Positions 10,221-21,461 of a DNA stretch of 64,000 nt are shown here, in pieces. The position numbers and the translations under genes were made by a program. The stretch's first letter is position 1, and the number at the start of each line of letters is the position of its first letter. Origin of the DNA: Leptasterias polaris. Taxonomy: Eukaryota; Echinodermata; Asteroidea; Forcipulatida; Asteriidae. The notes under the pieces were generated by a model. The model worked only from the letters and a program-made list of their open reading frames with translations, was not told the DNA's origin and ran no database searches. The DNA lies in NCBI GenBank assembly GCA_037783415.1, contig JAZGTN010000097.1:4712001-4776000 (forward strand), given 5' to 3'.

Positions 10221-10523
10221 TTGGGCAGTCCTTGCTGTCCGTGAAGAAGGTCGTCCGTGTTATCAATTGTACACCTAACTACAGTATAGAAAATGTAAGT
10301 TGAGAAGTTATTCCAAGAATTAAAGCCAATCACCTCAAACAAGAGAACAGAGGAAATCATTGTGTTGTGTCCATTTTACTATTCCGTTGTCTGTATGCTG
10401 TCTGTCAATTTGTCCGTTAAATCAAATCCACCAGGAAAAGACCTTAGACCGCACACTCGGGCTCGTTACATTGGTGGCAGCTGCGGGACTCAAGCCCACA
10501 AGTTATGGACTGACAGGCGAGTG

Positions 10524-11030
10524 AGTAGTCAAAATCCCGGCAGTGGTTTATAACCGAGCCGGAGGGGAAACTACGGGGGAGTAGTCAAATACCCGGCAGT
10601 GGTTGATACCGAGCCGGAAGGGAAAGCTACGGGACGGAGAGTAGTCAAATACCCGGCAGTGGTTGATACCGAGCCGGAAGGGAAAGCTACGGGACCAAAG
10701 AGTAGTCAAAAAACCCGGCGGTGGTTTGTACCGAGTCGGAAGGGGAAAGCTGCGGGGACGGAGCCACAGAAGCCGGCAGTGGTTTTCGAGACAACGGCAT
10801 AGCTCCACAGAGTGAAGCGTTATTGAGCCGGAAGTGGTACGTCCCAAGCTGGTGTGATTGTGCCCACGCACATAGTTGCGTGTACAGACTTGCATCCGGA
10901 TTCCATCCGCCCGGAGCCATCCAACCGGAGCCATCCGCCCGGAAGCAGTTCGCCGGAGCCATCCGCCCGGAATCAACTTTGCCGGAGCCATCCTCCCGGA
11001 ATCAACTTGCCCGGAAAAACCGGAGTTAAA
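10524..11030 (+). repeat. Two tandem arrays in the LTR element leader
   Basis: From 10524 to ~10800 there are about four ~60-bp units (GAGTAGTCAAA, then CCCGGCAGTGGTT, then CCGAGCCGGAAGGG). From ~10890 to 11025 a second array repeats CCGGAGCCATCCGCCCGGA about four times. They lie between the primer-binding site and the gag ATG at 11056. They could be structural leader elements or slippage products. Confidence 0.75.
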
Positions 11031-11055
11031 AAAAAAAAAATTAATAATAGAGAGA

Positions 11056-13906
11056 ATGGATATGTCAACTTCACAAGGGTTGGCTGCAAGGTACTCCACT
11101 TTGGGTCAAGTAGACTTGTATCACGTCCTTGAGAGGGAATATGACAGGGTGTCCCGAGATATTGAACTGTTGTCCCAAAGTTTAAATCAGTTAGTAGACA
11201 AATCCACAAGCCAAAAACAACAGGAACCCCAAGTGGGCGCAAATGGTTTTTCGGGGAATGCAAATACTTGTAGCAGTGAAGTTACATCCACTGGTACCCC
11301 CGCCAGATTCTCTAACCCTCTCCCAAGCGTAGACATAACCGGGAAACCGGCTACTGGACTAGGGGAAAATAAAAGGCCCTCGGTGATGCAAGTAGACAGG
11401 AAATCCCCACAAAGGGATGTGTGGCATGACTCAGGAGTGGGTTTTTTCAGGGAGTAAGAACCAAACAAGGGATTCACACGGATTAAGCCAAATGCCATGG
11501 ACAGGACAAGCCAATGTTGGGGTCGGGGATAGCTCAAGGGTTCATCCTTTCGAGACCGAAGGTCAGGAGTTTATCTCCCCACATGGAACTAGAAATGGAC
11601 TGCCATGGATTGAAAACTCAGTAGTGTCTTCAACGACAAATAAACCCAGGCTGTTTGATCAGTTTGACGAAGGTTGGAGACGAGGGACAGGTCAGGCTGC
11701 TTGTCAAATATTAGGCGGAAAAATCATGATTCTAATGGACAAGCCAGCGTCTCAATTGAACCACCACGGCCGTTCGACCAGTGCCTTCCACATACTATGA
11801 GAATGGAGTCAAGTTCACCAGTCGAAAAACTGCTTCATGTGGGGCATGAGGCGCCACAGGATAGCAGACGGGAATGTGGAAGCAGTGAAATGTTCCAGAC
11901 CCAGAACACTGCTCAACCAACAAACGAACTCCGTGGTGAGTTTAAAGTCAACCAACAGATTGGACAAACGCTTGACAATGATAACACTACAAAGTCGTAT
12001 ACCATCGTGAGGGAAGAAAAAAAAAACGGGGCCCCAAAACAGTCGGAAGTGAGCAGCCTCGGACAATCGATAGCGCCAAAAACCGATCAGGAGGAGCTAG
12101 CAAAAGAGCTTCAACTGATAAGGTCAACCGGCAGTACCAAGAGACCTATCATCAAGCCTGACCGGTATGATGGGAAGGGGTTGTGGAAACCCTACCTCAA
12201 GCACTTCGAGATGTGTGCCACCATAAACGGTTGGGACGACAAGGAAAAATGTCAGTACCTAGCCGTACTGTTGACAGGATCGGCTCAACAAACCCTGGGT
12301 AGTCTGCAAACTGACATGAAAGACTACAAGCAACTAATCAAGTCCTTGGAATGCCGCTTTGACCCCTCTGGAAGAAAGGAATTGCATAGAGCCCAGTTGA
12401 GAAATCGTCGCCAGAAGCCATCAGAAAGCCTCGTGGAGTTAGCGGAGGAAATTCGGAGACTGATAGACCAGGTCTATTCCGACCTACCAGAGGATAGTCG
12501 TGACCGCATGGGCCGCGATCATTTCTTGGACACCTGTATGATGGAGAAATAAGGACGAGAATTATTCAAATGAGGACAAGTACCTTGGACGAAGCAGTGG
12601 CAGCCGCCGTAGAGCTTGAGGCTCTGTACCAGGCTGAGAAGGAGCGCCGGTCCTCAGATCACCAAAAACTCCGAAGCGCCACTGTAGAGGCCGTTCAAGT
12701 AGAAAAACCTGTCGTGGAAATAACGTCCCAAGAGACTGCTGGTATTCACCGGCAGTTACAAGGTGTGGTGGAACAGCTAAAAAGATTGGAGAAACAAGTT
12801 GATGAGTCTAGAAAGCCTACTTGGAACAATCAAAGAAAATTTTCCTTGAAGAATATCAAGTGTCACAAATGCCAGAAGTTTGGACACATGAAGGCCAACT
12901 GTCCCCAGTTGGATCAAGGAAATACAATTGTGTCGGTTGCACGAGGTCAGCAACAGAACCAGGGAAACTAATTGATGCTGTGCCTGAGGGCCAAGGAACA
13001 GCAGGACTTGAAGGGCTCAACATTGATCTACAGGTTGAGAATGTTGCTGCAGTGAGTGGGGAAGGATTACACTTGGATGCATGTATAAACGGGGTGTGTG
13101 TAGACACGTTATTGGACACTGGGGCCACTATATCTCTGCTCTCTGACAAGGCTGTCCGACGATGGTCAAAAGAAGATCAAGCTACAATTGTAAATACGGA
13201 CATTAAAGTACTATATAATAATAATAATAAAAGCTTTATTTAATGATGGTAACCATGTGACCTAAAAAGATGATTTTCAATGGGCCATCCAGTACTGATT
13301 GCGAACAGCAAGGCGTTGTCAGTGACCGGAGAGGTTGAAGCAGAGCTAGAACTTGCAGGAAACAGCATACTGCACCGGTTTGTTGTGGCCTCAATCGGGA
13401 GTGAGGTGCTACTGGGATTAGACTTTATGTGCAACGAGAAGTGTGTGATAGATGTCACAAGCAGATGCATTGAATGGGGAGGAATCGTGCTGCCTCTGAG
13501 GGAGACGGCAATTGGACAGCAGAGCTGCCGGGTGACTGTTGAAGAAACGGTCGAGATTCCTCCTTGGACCGAGATGCTAGTTGCTGGAAGTCTGGAAGAT
13601 GGTGCTATGACGGTTTTCGGTGGGGTAATTGAGCCTGCTGAAACGTTGGTTGTCATGGTTGAACCATCAGTAGATAGCACCAGTTCAGATAAACTGCCCC
13701 TACGCTTGATGCATCCAAGGGATGACCCGGTAATACTTCACAAAGGTTCAACGGCAGCAACATTCAACACCATAGATTCGCTTGGGCCCCGAGATCAAGG
13801 TGCTGGCGGAAATCTTAAGACAACACAACCAGCGGAAACAAACAAGGAGCCAGAAGTTCCCCTGACCTTCGGACGGTACATCATGGATGATCATGGTGAG
13901 CCTTGA
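11056..13906 (+). pseudogene. Ty3/gypsy gag-protease region with frameshifts
   Basis: The ATG at 11056 opens a 133-codon frame to 11457. Frames then shift several times. Frame 11674-12552 carries a Retrotrans_gag-like domain (KPYLKHFEMCATINGWDD, LLTGSAQQTLGSL). A one-base shift near 12548 moves to frame 12570-12971, with a coiled coil and the zinc knuckle CHKCQKFGHMKANC (CCHC). The protease active site LLDTGATISLLS lies in frame 12821-13243. Its second half (VLLGLDFMC) is in frame 13280-13906, after a short (TAA)n-containing insertion near 13217-13260. This is a broken structural and protease polyprotein. Confidence 0.8.
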
Positions 13907-14174
13907 GCCTGGAAGTGTGGAGAGGAGAATTGTAAACGACTTCGACTCTCCACCCTTAGCAGCCAGACGTGAAGAGGTGAGGCATCCTGCACCACCCCCA
14001 GGTTTGTCCATCATCAGCCTAGCAAATAGGCCATCCAAGGAGAGGAAGGATGCGAGCGTGCAGACTGACCCAACGAAGAGCGGAACGGTGGACCGCACCG
14101 TGAAAGAGCTCCTTGACGATGACAGAATGGTAACAATGAGACTGATCCAGGAGCGGTTCCTGACTACCCTATAG
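13887..14174 (+). pseudogene. Residual 3' ORF of the LTR element
   Basis: A 95-codon frame of low-complexity charged sequence ending ERFLTTL with a stop just before the 3' untranslated region. It directly follows the protease frame with no RT between them. I infer that it is the extreme C-terminus of pol retained after an internal deletion. No conserved motif seen. Confidence 0.4.
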
Positions 14175-14558
14175 ATGACCTACTCTAGTCTTTCGCGTGT
14201 TAGTTTTGTAAAAAAAAAAAAAAGCTGTTCGAGAAAGCACGTTTTATTGTTAACAAACATTTTATAAGTTTGCAAGTTGAAAGAGAGAAAAACAAGACAA
14301 AAACAGTTTGCTTTAAAGTTATGAAACCATCGTTTTTTAGAGTTGAGGCCCCGGCTTAAATAAAGATAAAGTTTTGAAGTTGTCATAAACGTTACTTGAC
14401 AGTTAGTTAACTTTTAGCAAAATGTTTTATATAAAAAGTGATTATTGCCTGAGTTAAAAAGTTTTGAGATGTATGTAAAGTTAGGTGTGCATGAGACAGG
14501 TGGTAATGTTTCGTTGGATTAGCAATGCGAGGACGCATTCCCTTAAAGGTGGGGGTAG
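14175..14558 (+). other. 3' untranslated region and polypurine tract of LTR element
   Basis: Non-coding, with an A12 tract near 14211 and a purine-rich run (AAAGGTGGGGGTAG) immediately before the 3' LTR, consistent with the plus-strand primer. Confidence 0.6.
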
Positions 14559-14914
14559 TGTAGCGAGCACTGGCTGCCACGCGCCAGCCATGTGATCGCT
14601 GCGTGCTTGGTGCGTGCGCGTGCTCTCGCGCCTGGCGCGAAAGGGGGCTGGCTGGCGTTGGGCAGTCTGTTTATAGCTGTCCGTGAAGAAGGTTGTCCGT
14701 GTTATCAATTGTACACCTAACTACAGTATAGAAAATGTAAGTTGAGAAGTTATTCCAAGAATTAAAGCCAATCACCTCAAACAAGAGAACAGAGGAAATC
14801 AATCATTGTGTTGTGTCCATTTTACTATTCCGTTGTCTGTATGCTGTCTGTCAATTTGTCCGTTAAATCAAATCCACCAGGAAAAGACCTTAGAGCACAC
14901 TCGGGCTCGTTACA
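14559..14914 (+). repeat. 3' LTR (356 bp)
   Basis: Starts TGTAGCGAGCACTGGCTGCC and ends GGGCTCGTTACA. Intact and very similar to the split 5' LTR. Confidence 0.85.
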
Positions 14915-14917
14915 ATA

Positions 14918-15090
14918 TAGACCTTATGCATTGACGTCACCAAGCTGCCATCTTAGAGGTAAACTGATGATGAAACAATGGAAACGCGCTGATTTGTACG
15001 CGCGGCGCACAGGACTGACCAATGAACATCTTCCTTTTGACCTCTAGGTGAGGGCGCCCTACTCAAATGACGTCATATGCATAAGGTCTA
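14918..15090. mobile_element. 173-bp MITE with CRE sites in both ends
   Basis: Terminal inverted repeats TAGACCTTATGCATTGACGT (left) and TAGACCTTATGCATATGACG (right, inverted). Each includes the palindrome TGACGTCA. It abuts the 3' LTR almost directly. No clear target duplication and no ORF. Confidence 0.75.
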
Positions 15091-15126
15091 TTATAATCAG
15101 TGGGCAAGGTCCGTCAGCTCTGCGAC

Positions 15127-15331
15127 TAGACTTGGTTCCAAGTCTGTGCTCGTGGTTTTTAGTCTACCTGCTGATAGCCAATACATTATTGCCTGAAATA
15201 GCGCCCTCTTGTGGATTAACCTCCGTCTTTAACCTACGATCACACAGTTTGTGCGCGTGACAGCATCTGCGTGGATTTTTGCGTGGCTGATGCAGAGAAA
15301 TAACCACAATCTCAGACTTGAAATCAAGCCT
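15127..15331. mobile_element. ~205-bp MITE related to the large element at 15431
   Basis: The left end TAGACTTGGTTCCAAGTCTG and right end (inverted) AGGCTTGATTTCAAGTCTGA match the ends of the 15431-21453 element. The internal flanks TTTTTAGTCTACCTG and GCGTGGCTGATGCAG are shared too. It looks like a deletion derivative. No target duplication is visible. It is followed by a C18 tract near 15342-15360. Confidence 0.7.
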
Positions 15332-15587
15332 GATCCGCCCCATCCCCCCCCCCCCCCCCCGCGCCGGATCACATTACACATCACATTAGCATCACATTAT
15401 TACAACACTAGCCACACAGCTTGTTGGTGTTAGACTTGGTTCCAAGTCTGTGATCGTGGTTTTTAGTCTACCTGATAGCCAATACATTAGTGCCTGAAAT
15501 AGCGCCCTCTTGTGAATTAACATCCGTCTTTAACCTACGATCATTGCGAGTTAGAGCGTGTGGTAACTAATCTGCGGGGGAGTTTTG

Positions 15588-16300
15588 TATGAGGCGCCAA
15601 GTGTAAACTTATTATTTAACGCAATTATTTACAAATAATTCATTATATAATATATAATTCATTATTTAACCATTATTTAATCTTTATTTACAAATAATCA
15701 GTTTTGCACCACACAATTGTTTATATATAATCGTATGAAAGCTTTCATTATATATATATAATCTTAAACACAATTTCATTATTTACAAATAATGTCGACG
15801 GATACATTTTTATATATAAATAATTAACTTTGCACATGCAATTATATGTATATAATTTCTGGACAACTTTCATTATATATATATAATTTAACGGATCATT
15901 ACACTTATATATAAATAATGGCGACTGACAAAATTTATATGTAAATAATTTATTTTACACATGCAATTATATAATAAATAATTGTTAGGCAGCTTTCATT
16001 ATATACATATAATTTTGCGGATCATTATACTTATATATAAATAATATCGGCTGCCAAAATTTATTTGTAAATAAAGAATTTTGAACCACACATTTATATA
16101 TAAATAAGGAAAACTATTACTTTACAACTACGCGGACGAGGCTATGATATAATAAATAATGACTGTGCGCTGTAAATAATGACTGTGCGCTGTAAATAAT
16201 GGTGTTATATGTAAATTGAGTTTGGTTAGCCCCGCCCCAATACTCTAAATATTCACATCAAAACACCGTCTAGTCTATACTAGTACTACACGCTCAGACT
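15588..16300. repeat. Left inverted arm: array of AT-rich palindromes
   Basis: At least 15 motifs of 12-16 bp such as ATTATTTACAAATAAT and ATTATATATATATAAT, separated by unique spacers of about 15-25 bp (for example GGACAACTTTC and ACTTTGCACATGC). Two tandem copies of GACTGTGCGCTGTAAATAAT close it. The inverse copy is at 20690-21390. The innermost part diverges. Confidence 0.85.
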
Positions 16301-16373
16301 TCATGACTTACAGTCATGCGCGTACAGTGAGTACATTTTGTACAGTATGTACGTGTATAGTCTATGTCGTTTC

Positions 16374-16522
16374 ATGATGGTTTCGTGCAGCAGCCATTTA
16401 AAATCCTCGGTTACAGTTACAAAACTTGACAAATTTAGCTCTTTAGAGAACATTCCTCTATCAACAGTGCCCACATACATCACCACCCGAGAAGGAGACC
16501 AATTTAGTTCAATTACATTTTG
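16374..16522 (+). CDS. Exon-like block inside the 6-kb element
   Basis: An ATG at 16374 opens 49 codons, ending at a strong donor (TTTTG|GTAAGT). The translation includes KSSVTVTKLDKFSSLENIPL and YITTREGDQFSS. I do not recognise it. No downstream acceptor that keeps the frame open was found, so it may be a captured first exon or chance. Confidence 0.25.
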
Positions 16523-18146
16523 GTAAGTTACGTTATAAAATGTTATTCTTGATGGTAGCTACGTAGTTTACTTCATTTCAAATGACGGATAAGTGACCGA
16601 TAAACTTAGTGCTGCATCTAATTCGTGAAAACAATGTTGTTGTTTTTTCCCCAATAACTGATGAAGATTTGCTACAATTACACTTCATGGCATTAACTGA
16701 TCGGATAACGTTTGTCGAGTAGGACCTGTTTGGTTGAATTTTGTTGTTAATTGGCAGTCACCAAAGTTGTGCACTGTTTTTTTATATAATCCTACCCATA
16801 ATATTGTGTTTTATTAGTTAACAGTGACACTGACAGTAACACAACACTCTATGTCTGTAGTATTAATTAACAGATTAAATTTAAAGTTCCATTTGCTGAA
16901 TATGCTGATTATGCTGATGCACTGTATTTTTGTAATACACTGTTCTTTTGAATAATTTGTTGGTGTATTTTCTTTTCAAGTAATGTTTTTACTATTTAGA
17001 TTTGTTATTAATTTTAACAACTAAATTATAAATATGAATAAAGTAGTAATATTTTTCTGAAGGAAAATACATTATGTGATTCTGACTTTTTACATTAAAT
17101 GCAAGGAAATTACATAAATTAAAACAGGGGGCAGTAGTGAGTGACAAACTAGTGGTGATGTGTATTACATGTGTACTCATTGTTGCGTCAACAAAACGTC
17201 AGTGGGGTACCATTACCACCATGTCGAGGGCTTTGCTTGAGGATTGGACTAGTACAGTAGTATTCATCAACTTTGTTAAACATTCATTGTTTTATTTTAT
17301 CTTTTTTTAAGGATGCATATGCACAGTTGGAGGGGGAGACTTTTGTTTTAGAACCACCTCGACACAAGGCTGAGTTGGTCTCCAACGAGACAAAAGGGTA
17401 CTTGAAAACTGCATAAATATATAAGGTAGGTCCCTATGAATTACAATAAAACTGTTCATTTATCAAAACGTTTAGACTGACTACCCATAGTCTAGAACTG
17501 GGTACTTTTTAATAACATTACTTTCCACAATTTACAAGACATCCAACACTAATAAGTGGTGAACTGGAGCCTGGGGAGGCCAAAGACAATCCCATGTTGA
17601 CATTTGTTATTATTTTCAAGGAGGAAGAGGAAGAAAAATCTTCAAAGGTAGTTGGAAAAAATATCATAAAACCATCCAATCCCGTAAAAAGTAAAACTTT
17701 TGTTTGTTTGAAATACAATGATCATCCATATGGTGCTTAACTATGGAGAGTTTCATTGACTATTTGATTATACTGATATCAATACTCACAACATTAAACA
17801 ATTTCTCATTTCAGTTACAAGGCATACACGAATCTGCAGAGGCAATCACATTGTGAGAAAATCTTTGGTGTGATAACCAGTTTCTTCAAAGCAAAACCTG
17901 TCGTCGGCTCTTTTAAAAAAGGATACAAGAACTCGTCAGTAGAGGATATACCACCTGTGATTCAGCAGAATAAATATCACCTGTGATTATGTTGGTATAA
18001 ACCAACTCTAACTGCAGGGAACGATTTCATCCAGCAATTTTGCATAGCAAAATATTTAGACTGAACTTGTTTTGTGCACACTGAATGCTAATATTGAGTA
18101 GCAACTCCTGATTTTTGAGTAGCAACTGATGCATTTTGTGTAGCAA

Positions 18147-18308
18147 TAGACCGATCCATTAAGCCCCGCCTCCTTACGAGTTGACCAATCACAGCCGCGA
18201 AACCCGATCACCGTTAGTGCAAAGATCACCAAACGGCTCAAATGGTGATAAGATTTCGCGGTTGTGATTGGTCAATGAGAAATGGGCGTGGCTTAATGGA
18301 TCAGTGTA
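18147..18308. mobile_element. ~162-bp hairpin MITE nested in the 6-kb element
   Basis: Almost fully palindromic. The left half contains GATCCATTAAGCCCCGCC, GACCAATCACAGCCGCGAAA and GATCACC. The right half is the inverse (GGTGATAAGATTTCGCGG, TGATTGGTCAATGAG, GGGCGTGGCTTAATGGATC). The arms are about 60 bp. No ORF. Confidence 0.8.
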
Positions 18309-19114
18309 TTCCGTTTGCTATACAAGGGAAATCGTTCACTGAACTGTCAAAGTAACAGCTAGCAAACTGGTGTCCTTATTTTGTTTGCCACTAAACAACA
18401 GCTGAAAAACATTAGAAAAAGTTAGAAAACTCACCATTAGCCTAAATGTAGACAGATATAATGGTGTATCATTATTGAGTGAGTCAACATTTTTAATTTT
18501 TACATTAATGCTTTCCTCCAATTTTATGAGATGAGTTCATCGTTAACTTTTTCAATTTTGAGGAAAACAAATATATTTATAAGCACTGTCTTTGTATTGT
18601 TTTGCAAATCAAGGTTGTATACTTTTAGCTAATTGTTATTCCATTTTTAAGTGATTCAATTTGTGATAGATTCATTGTGCCACAGTATTACTTTTATTGC
18701 ATCTTTTACTCTATTGTCAAAGTATGTTAGTTTCATTCTAAAAGACAGTCATCCTACTCCAGAGTTCAGAAAGCAGAACTAATCTTTACAAATGTCTTTG
18801 AGGACTGCCTCAAGGTTTGTTGATTTTTTAAAGTTGTGTATTCTTGAATGTTCCAGTGCAAGGTATAATTTTTTGTTTCTAAGGTTATTTATGTTGTTTG
18901 TACTTTTATTTGAATAAAAAGTTTTATGTTTCATGAACTGATCGGTTTTCTTGACAAAAACAGTAAATAATATTGTTTACCCTTACACCGATGTGCGCAC
19001 TCCATACTTCCCCGAGTTCTATGAAAAAAATCCACAGGATTTGTTTTTTCATTTAAAAAGTATACGTGACGCTCCAGACATTTTTATTTAGCTCATCTTC
19101 AATACTTGATTCTC

Positions 19115-19515
19115 GCATAATAATAATAAAGACTTGTTATGCGCACACATATCCACCCTGCTGGGTGTTCAAGGCGCAGTAAATCAAAAACAAACAAAAG
19201 AAACGGATACAACTAAATTATTCCTTGAAAACCTGTGACATAAGATAAGGTTTGAGAAGTGATTTAAATTTTGTGGTACAAAGACAACATCAAAGATTAT
19301 GTGGTAGAGAGTTCCAGATGCGTGGGGCGCAGCTGCAGAAAAAGACCTGTCACCCCAGGAGTGTTGAGACTTGGGTTCCTTGAGAAGAAGCATGGTACTG
19401 GATCGAAGATCCCTTGACGGAGTGTAAACTTGAAGTAGTTCTGAGATATAGTGGGGAGCCTTGCCGTTAAGTGCTTTGTGGACAATGAGCATCAGCTTGA
19501 AGATGACACGCACAG
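19115..19515 (-). pseudogene. LINE 3' end (RT C-terminus) remnant
   Basis: On the minus strand: KLMLIVHKALNGKAPHYISE, then LRSS and WGDRSFSAAAPH. This is the conserved end of CR1/L2-like RT proteins (hKALNGxAPxYI, LRSS, GxRSF..AAP.WN.LP). A frameshift follows AAPH, and the 3' flank carries (TAA)n-like sequence at 19117. It is 5' truncated. Confidence 0.7.
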
Positions 19516-20280
19516 GGAGAACCTTGTATTAACTGACAAACCTTTTAGCTTTTCAGTCACATATTTAGTGCGTTCCGCGGGTCCTATTTTCTTTTATTTT
19601 TTGCATGTCCTTAAAAAATACCCCTCTTCGATGCATTTATCAAACAAAATCAAATTGTTTTTCTCGGGCACACAATGGTTTTAATCTCATCCATGACTTT
19701 CTTCCACACGGCTACGTAAGATTTCACCCTTTCCTCTATGTTCAGCTAACCGGATTATAATATAATGTTGGATGCTGCTGTTGGACCTGGACATTAACAA
19801 TACACTCATTGCTCAAGATTAAAACCATAAGAGTAGCCAAGCAGAGGATCGTAGGACACTCAATTCACAACTTGAAAAACACTGCAAAAAGGGACCGCGG
19901 TCTATACTTTCACCACCTGCATTTGCTTGGCTGTTGCACACGTTTTTACATACATGTACATGTACATGTGTAGTGAATTCATTGCATTTCTAAGCCAGCT
20001 TTGATCCAGGTGTATAGAGGCATCAATGCCTAGCACCATTTCTGTTTAAGTAGGCCTAAGTATTGTAAATACTTTAGCTCCACCCTGATCTGGAGACTTT
20101 CAAATAGGGTGGCTTTTGTTGTTAGATAATCCTTTCTTTTGTACCCACTAAGTAGGGCACAATAACTATTCTACATAACTCTGAGAGAGATAAAAAGCAC
20201 TGCTTTTCTCACCAGAGATCAGTCTTCAGCTACACTTGGAAGAAACAACATCTATTCCAAGTCTCTCTGAGTTTTACAAC

Positions 20281-20356
20281 ATGAGTACAACTTTATATCT
20301 AGACAGTTTACTGGAAGCAGGGATAGGAACTGAGTTGGCAGTGTATACTCCTATAC
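20281..20356 (+). CDS. Candidate first coding exon with TATA box inside the 6-kb element
   Basis: A TATA-like GATAAAAAG at 20188 is followed about 90 bp later by an ATG at 20281. The frame reads MSTTLYLDSLLEAGIGTELA and continues to a possible donor CA|GTAACT at 20357 (or a TAA stop in frame at 20359). The protein is not recognised. It could be the element's own promoter and gene start or a captured host exon. Weak evidence. Confidence 0.22.
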
Positions 20357-20585
20357 AGTAACTTTCCCTGTTGAAAGTCAACTTTACACGTAATTGTATA
20401 ATACACTCAATTTATCTTAATTTATCTAGCTTAAGCCTAAGTAACATAGTTTAAGGTAAATGTAATATTAACTAAGCGAAGAAGTCCCACTGGATGACTA
20501 CAACCATACAGCACTTCGTAGACATTCTTAAGCGGCAAATATATTTAAGGTAAGAGGTTATAATTTGTAGAACCTTAAACCCTAA

Positions 20586-20662
20586 ACATGTACATGTACA
20601 TGTACATGTATGTACATCGTATATATGCATACATGTTCATGTGTATATGTACATGTGCAGCT
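20586..20662. repeat. ACATGT-rich microsatellite
   Basis: Repeated (ACATGT)n with degenerate TATATGC pieces. A shorter (CATGTA)n tract lies at about 19953-19972. Confidence 0.8.
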
Positions 20663-20689
20663 CGCAGAAAGTAGACTGAGCCCGGTGAT

Positions 20690-21390
20690 CTGAGCGTGTA
20701 GACTGTGCCGGATGTTATAACATGAATATTTAGAGTATTGGGACGTGGCTATACACTCAATTTACATATAACACCATTATTTACAGCGCACAGTCATTAT
20801 TTACAGCGCACAGTCATTATTTATTATATCATAGCCTCGTCCGCGTAGTTGTAAAGTAATAGTTTTCCTTATTTATATATAAATGTGTGGTTCAAAATTC
20901 TTTATTTACAAATAAATTTTGGCAGCCGATATTATTTATATATAAGTATAATGATCCGCAAAATTATATGTATATAATGAAAGCTGCCTAACAATTATTT
21001 ATTATATAATTGCATGTGTAAAATAAATTATTTACATATAAATTTTGTCAGTCGCCATTATTTATATATAAGTGTAATGATCCGTTAAATTATATATATA
21101 TATAATGAAAGTTGTCCAGAAATTATATACATATAATTGCATGTGCAAAGTTAATTATTTATATATAAAAATGTATCCGTCGACATTATTTGTAAATAAT
21201 GAAATTGTGTTTAAGATTATATATATATAATGAAAGCTTTCATACGATTATATATAAACAATTGTGTGGTGCAAAACTGATTATTTGTAAATAAAGATTA
21301 AATAATGGTTAAATAATGAATTATATATTATATAATGAATTATTTGTAAATAATTGCGTTAAATAATAAGTTTACACTTGGCGCCTCATA
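20690..21390. repeat. Right inverted arm of the 6-kb element
   Basis: Reverse complement of 15588-16300 with very few differences. It ends outward at GGCGCCTCATA. The near-identity of the two arms implies a recent insertion or ongoing gene conversion. Confidence 0.9.
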
Positions 21391-21461
21391 GTTTTGCGTG
21401 GCTGATGCAGTTAATAACTGATAACCGCGATCTCAGACTTTAAATCAAGTCTAGTTGGTGT

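Larger units (their letters stand above)
8866..10470 (+). repeat. 5' LTR interrupted by a LINE insertion
   Basis: The LTR sequence matches the 3' LTR up to CTGGCTGGCGTT (8949), then resumes at about 10221 with GGGCAGTC...GCTGTCCGTGAAG and runs to GTTACA at 10470. The uninterrupted 3' LTR gives the empty site. Confidence 0.85.
8866..14914 (+). mobile_element. Ty3/gypsy-type LTR retrotransposon, internally deleted, with nested LINE
   Basis: LTRs begin TGTAGCGAGC and end GGGCTCGTTACA (TG...CA). The 3' LTR is 14559-14914. The 5' LTR is 8866-8949 plus 10221-10470, split by a LINE. TTGGTGGCAGCTGCGGG right after the 5' LTR fits a primer-binding site, and a purine-rich AAAGGTGGGGGTAG precedes the 3' LTR. 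The interior encodes gag with a zinc knuckle and an aspartic protease. RT, RNase H and the integrase core are missing. Many frameshifts make it non-autonomous. No clear target duplication is visible. Confidence 0.85.
15431..21453. mobile_element. 6.0-kb element with long AT-palindrome inverted arms, 8-bp TSD GTTGGTGT
   Basis: Flanked by GTTGGTGT at 15423-15430 and 21454-21461. Outer ends are TAGACTTGGTTCCAAGTCTG and (inverted) TAGACTTGATTTAAAGTCTG. Inside lie two near-identical inverted arms of about 700 bp (15588-16300 and 20690-21390), built of short AT palindromes. No transposase motif is recognisable. The interior holds a hairpin MITE, a LINE tail and a few exon-like blocks. A Mutator/hAT-like non-autonomous element is likely, but the superfamily is not settled. 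Confidence 0.75.

Noticed and set aside
10599..11132. Several overlapping ORFs on both strands in the LTR leader
   Set aside because: Caused by tandem repeats with unit lengths that keep frames open; gag starts at 11056.
15342..15360. C18 tract (and similar runs at 32946, 39857, 56622, 56970) as functional elements
   Set aside because: Simple homopolymers; lengths are unreliable and there is no other signal, apart from the paired runs at 39978-40245.
17312..17413. Second exon for the block at 16374-16522
   Set aside because: The candidate acceptor block is open only in a phase that does not match the upstream donor, and reading in phase hits a stop quickly.
20586..20662. Telomere-like repeat
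   Set aside because: The unit is ACATGT, not TTAGGG; it is an ordinary microsatellite.
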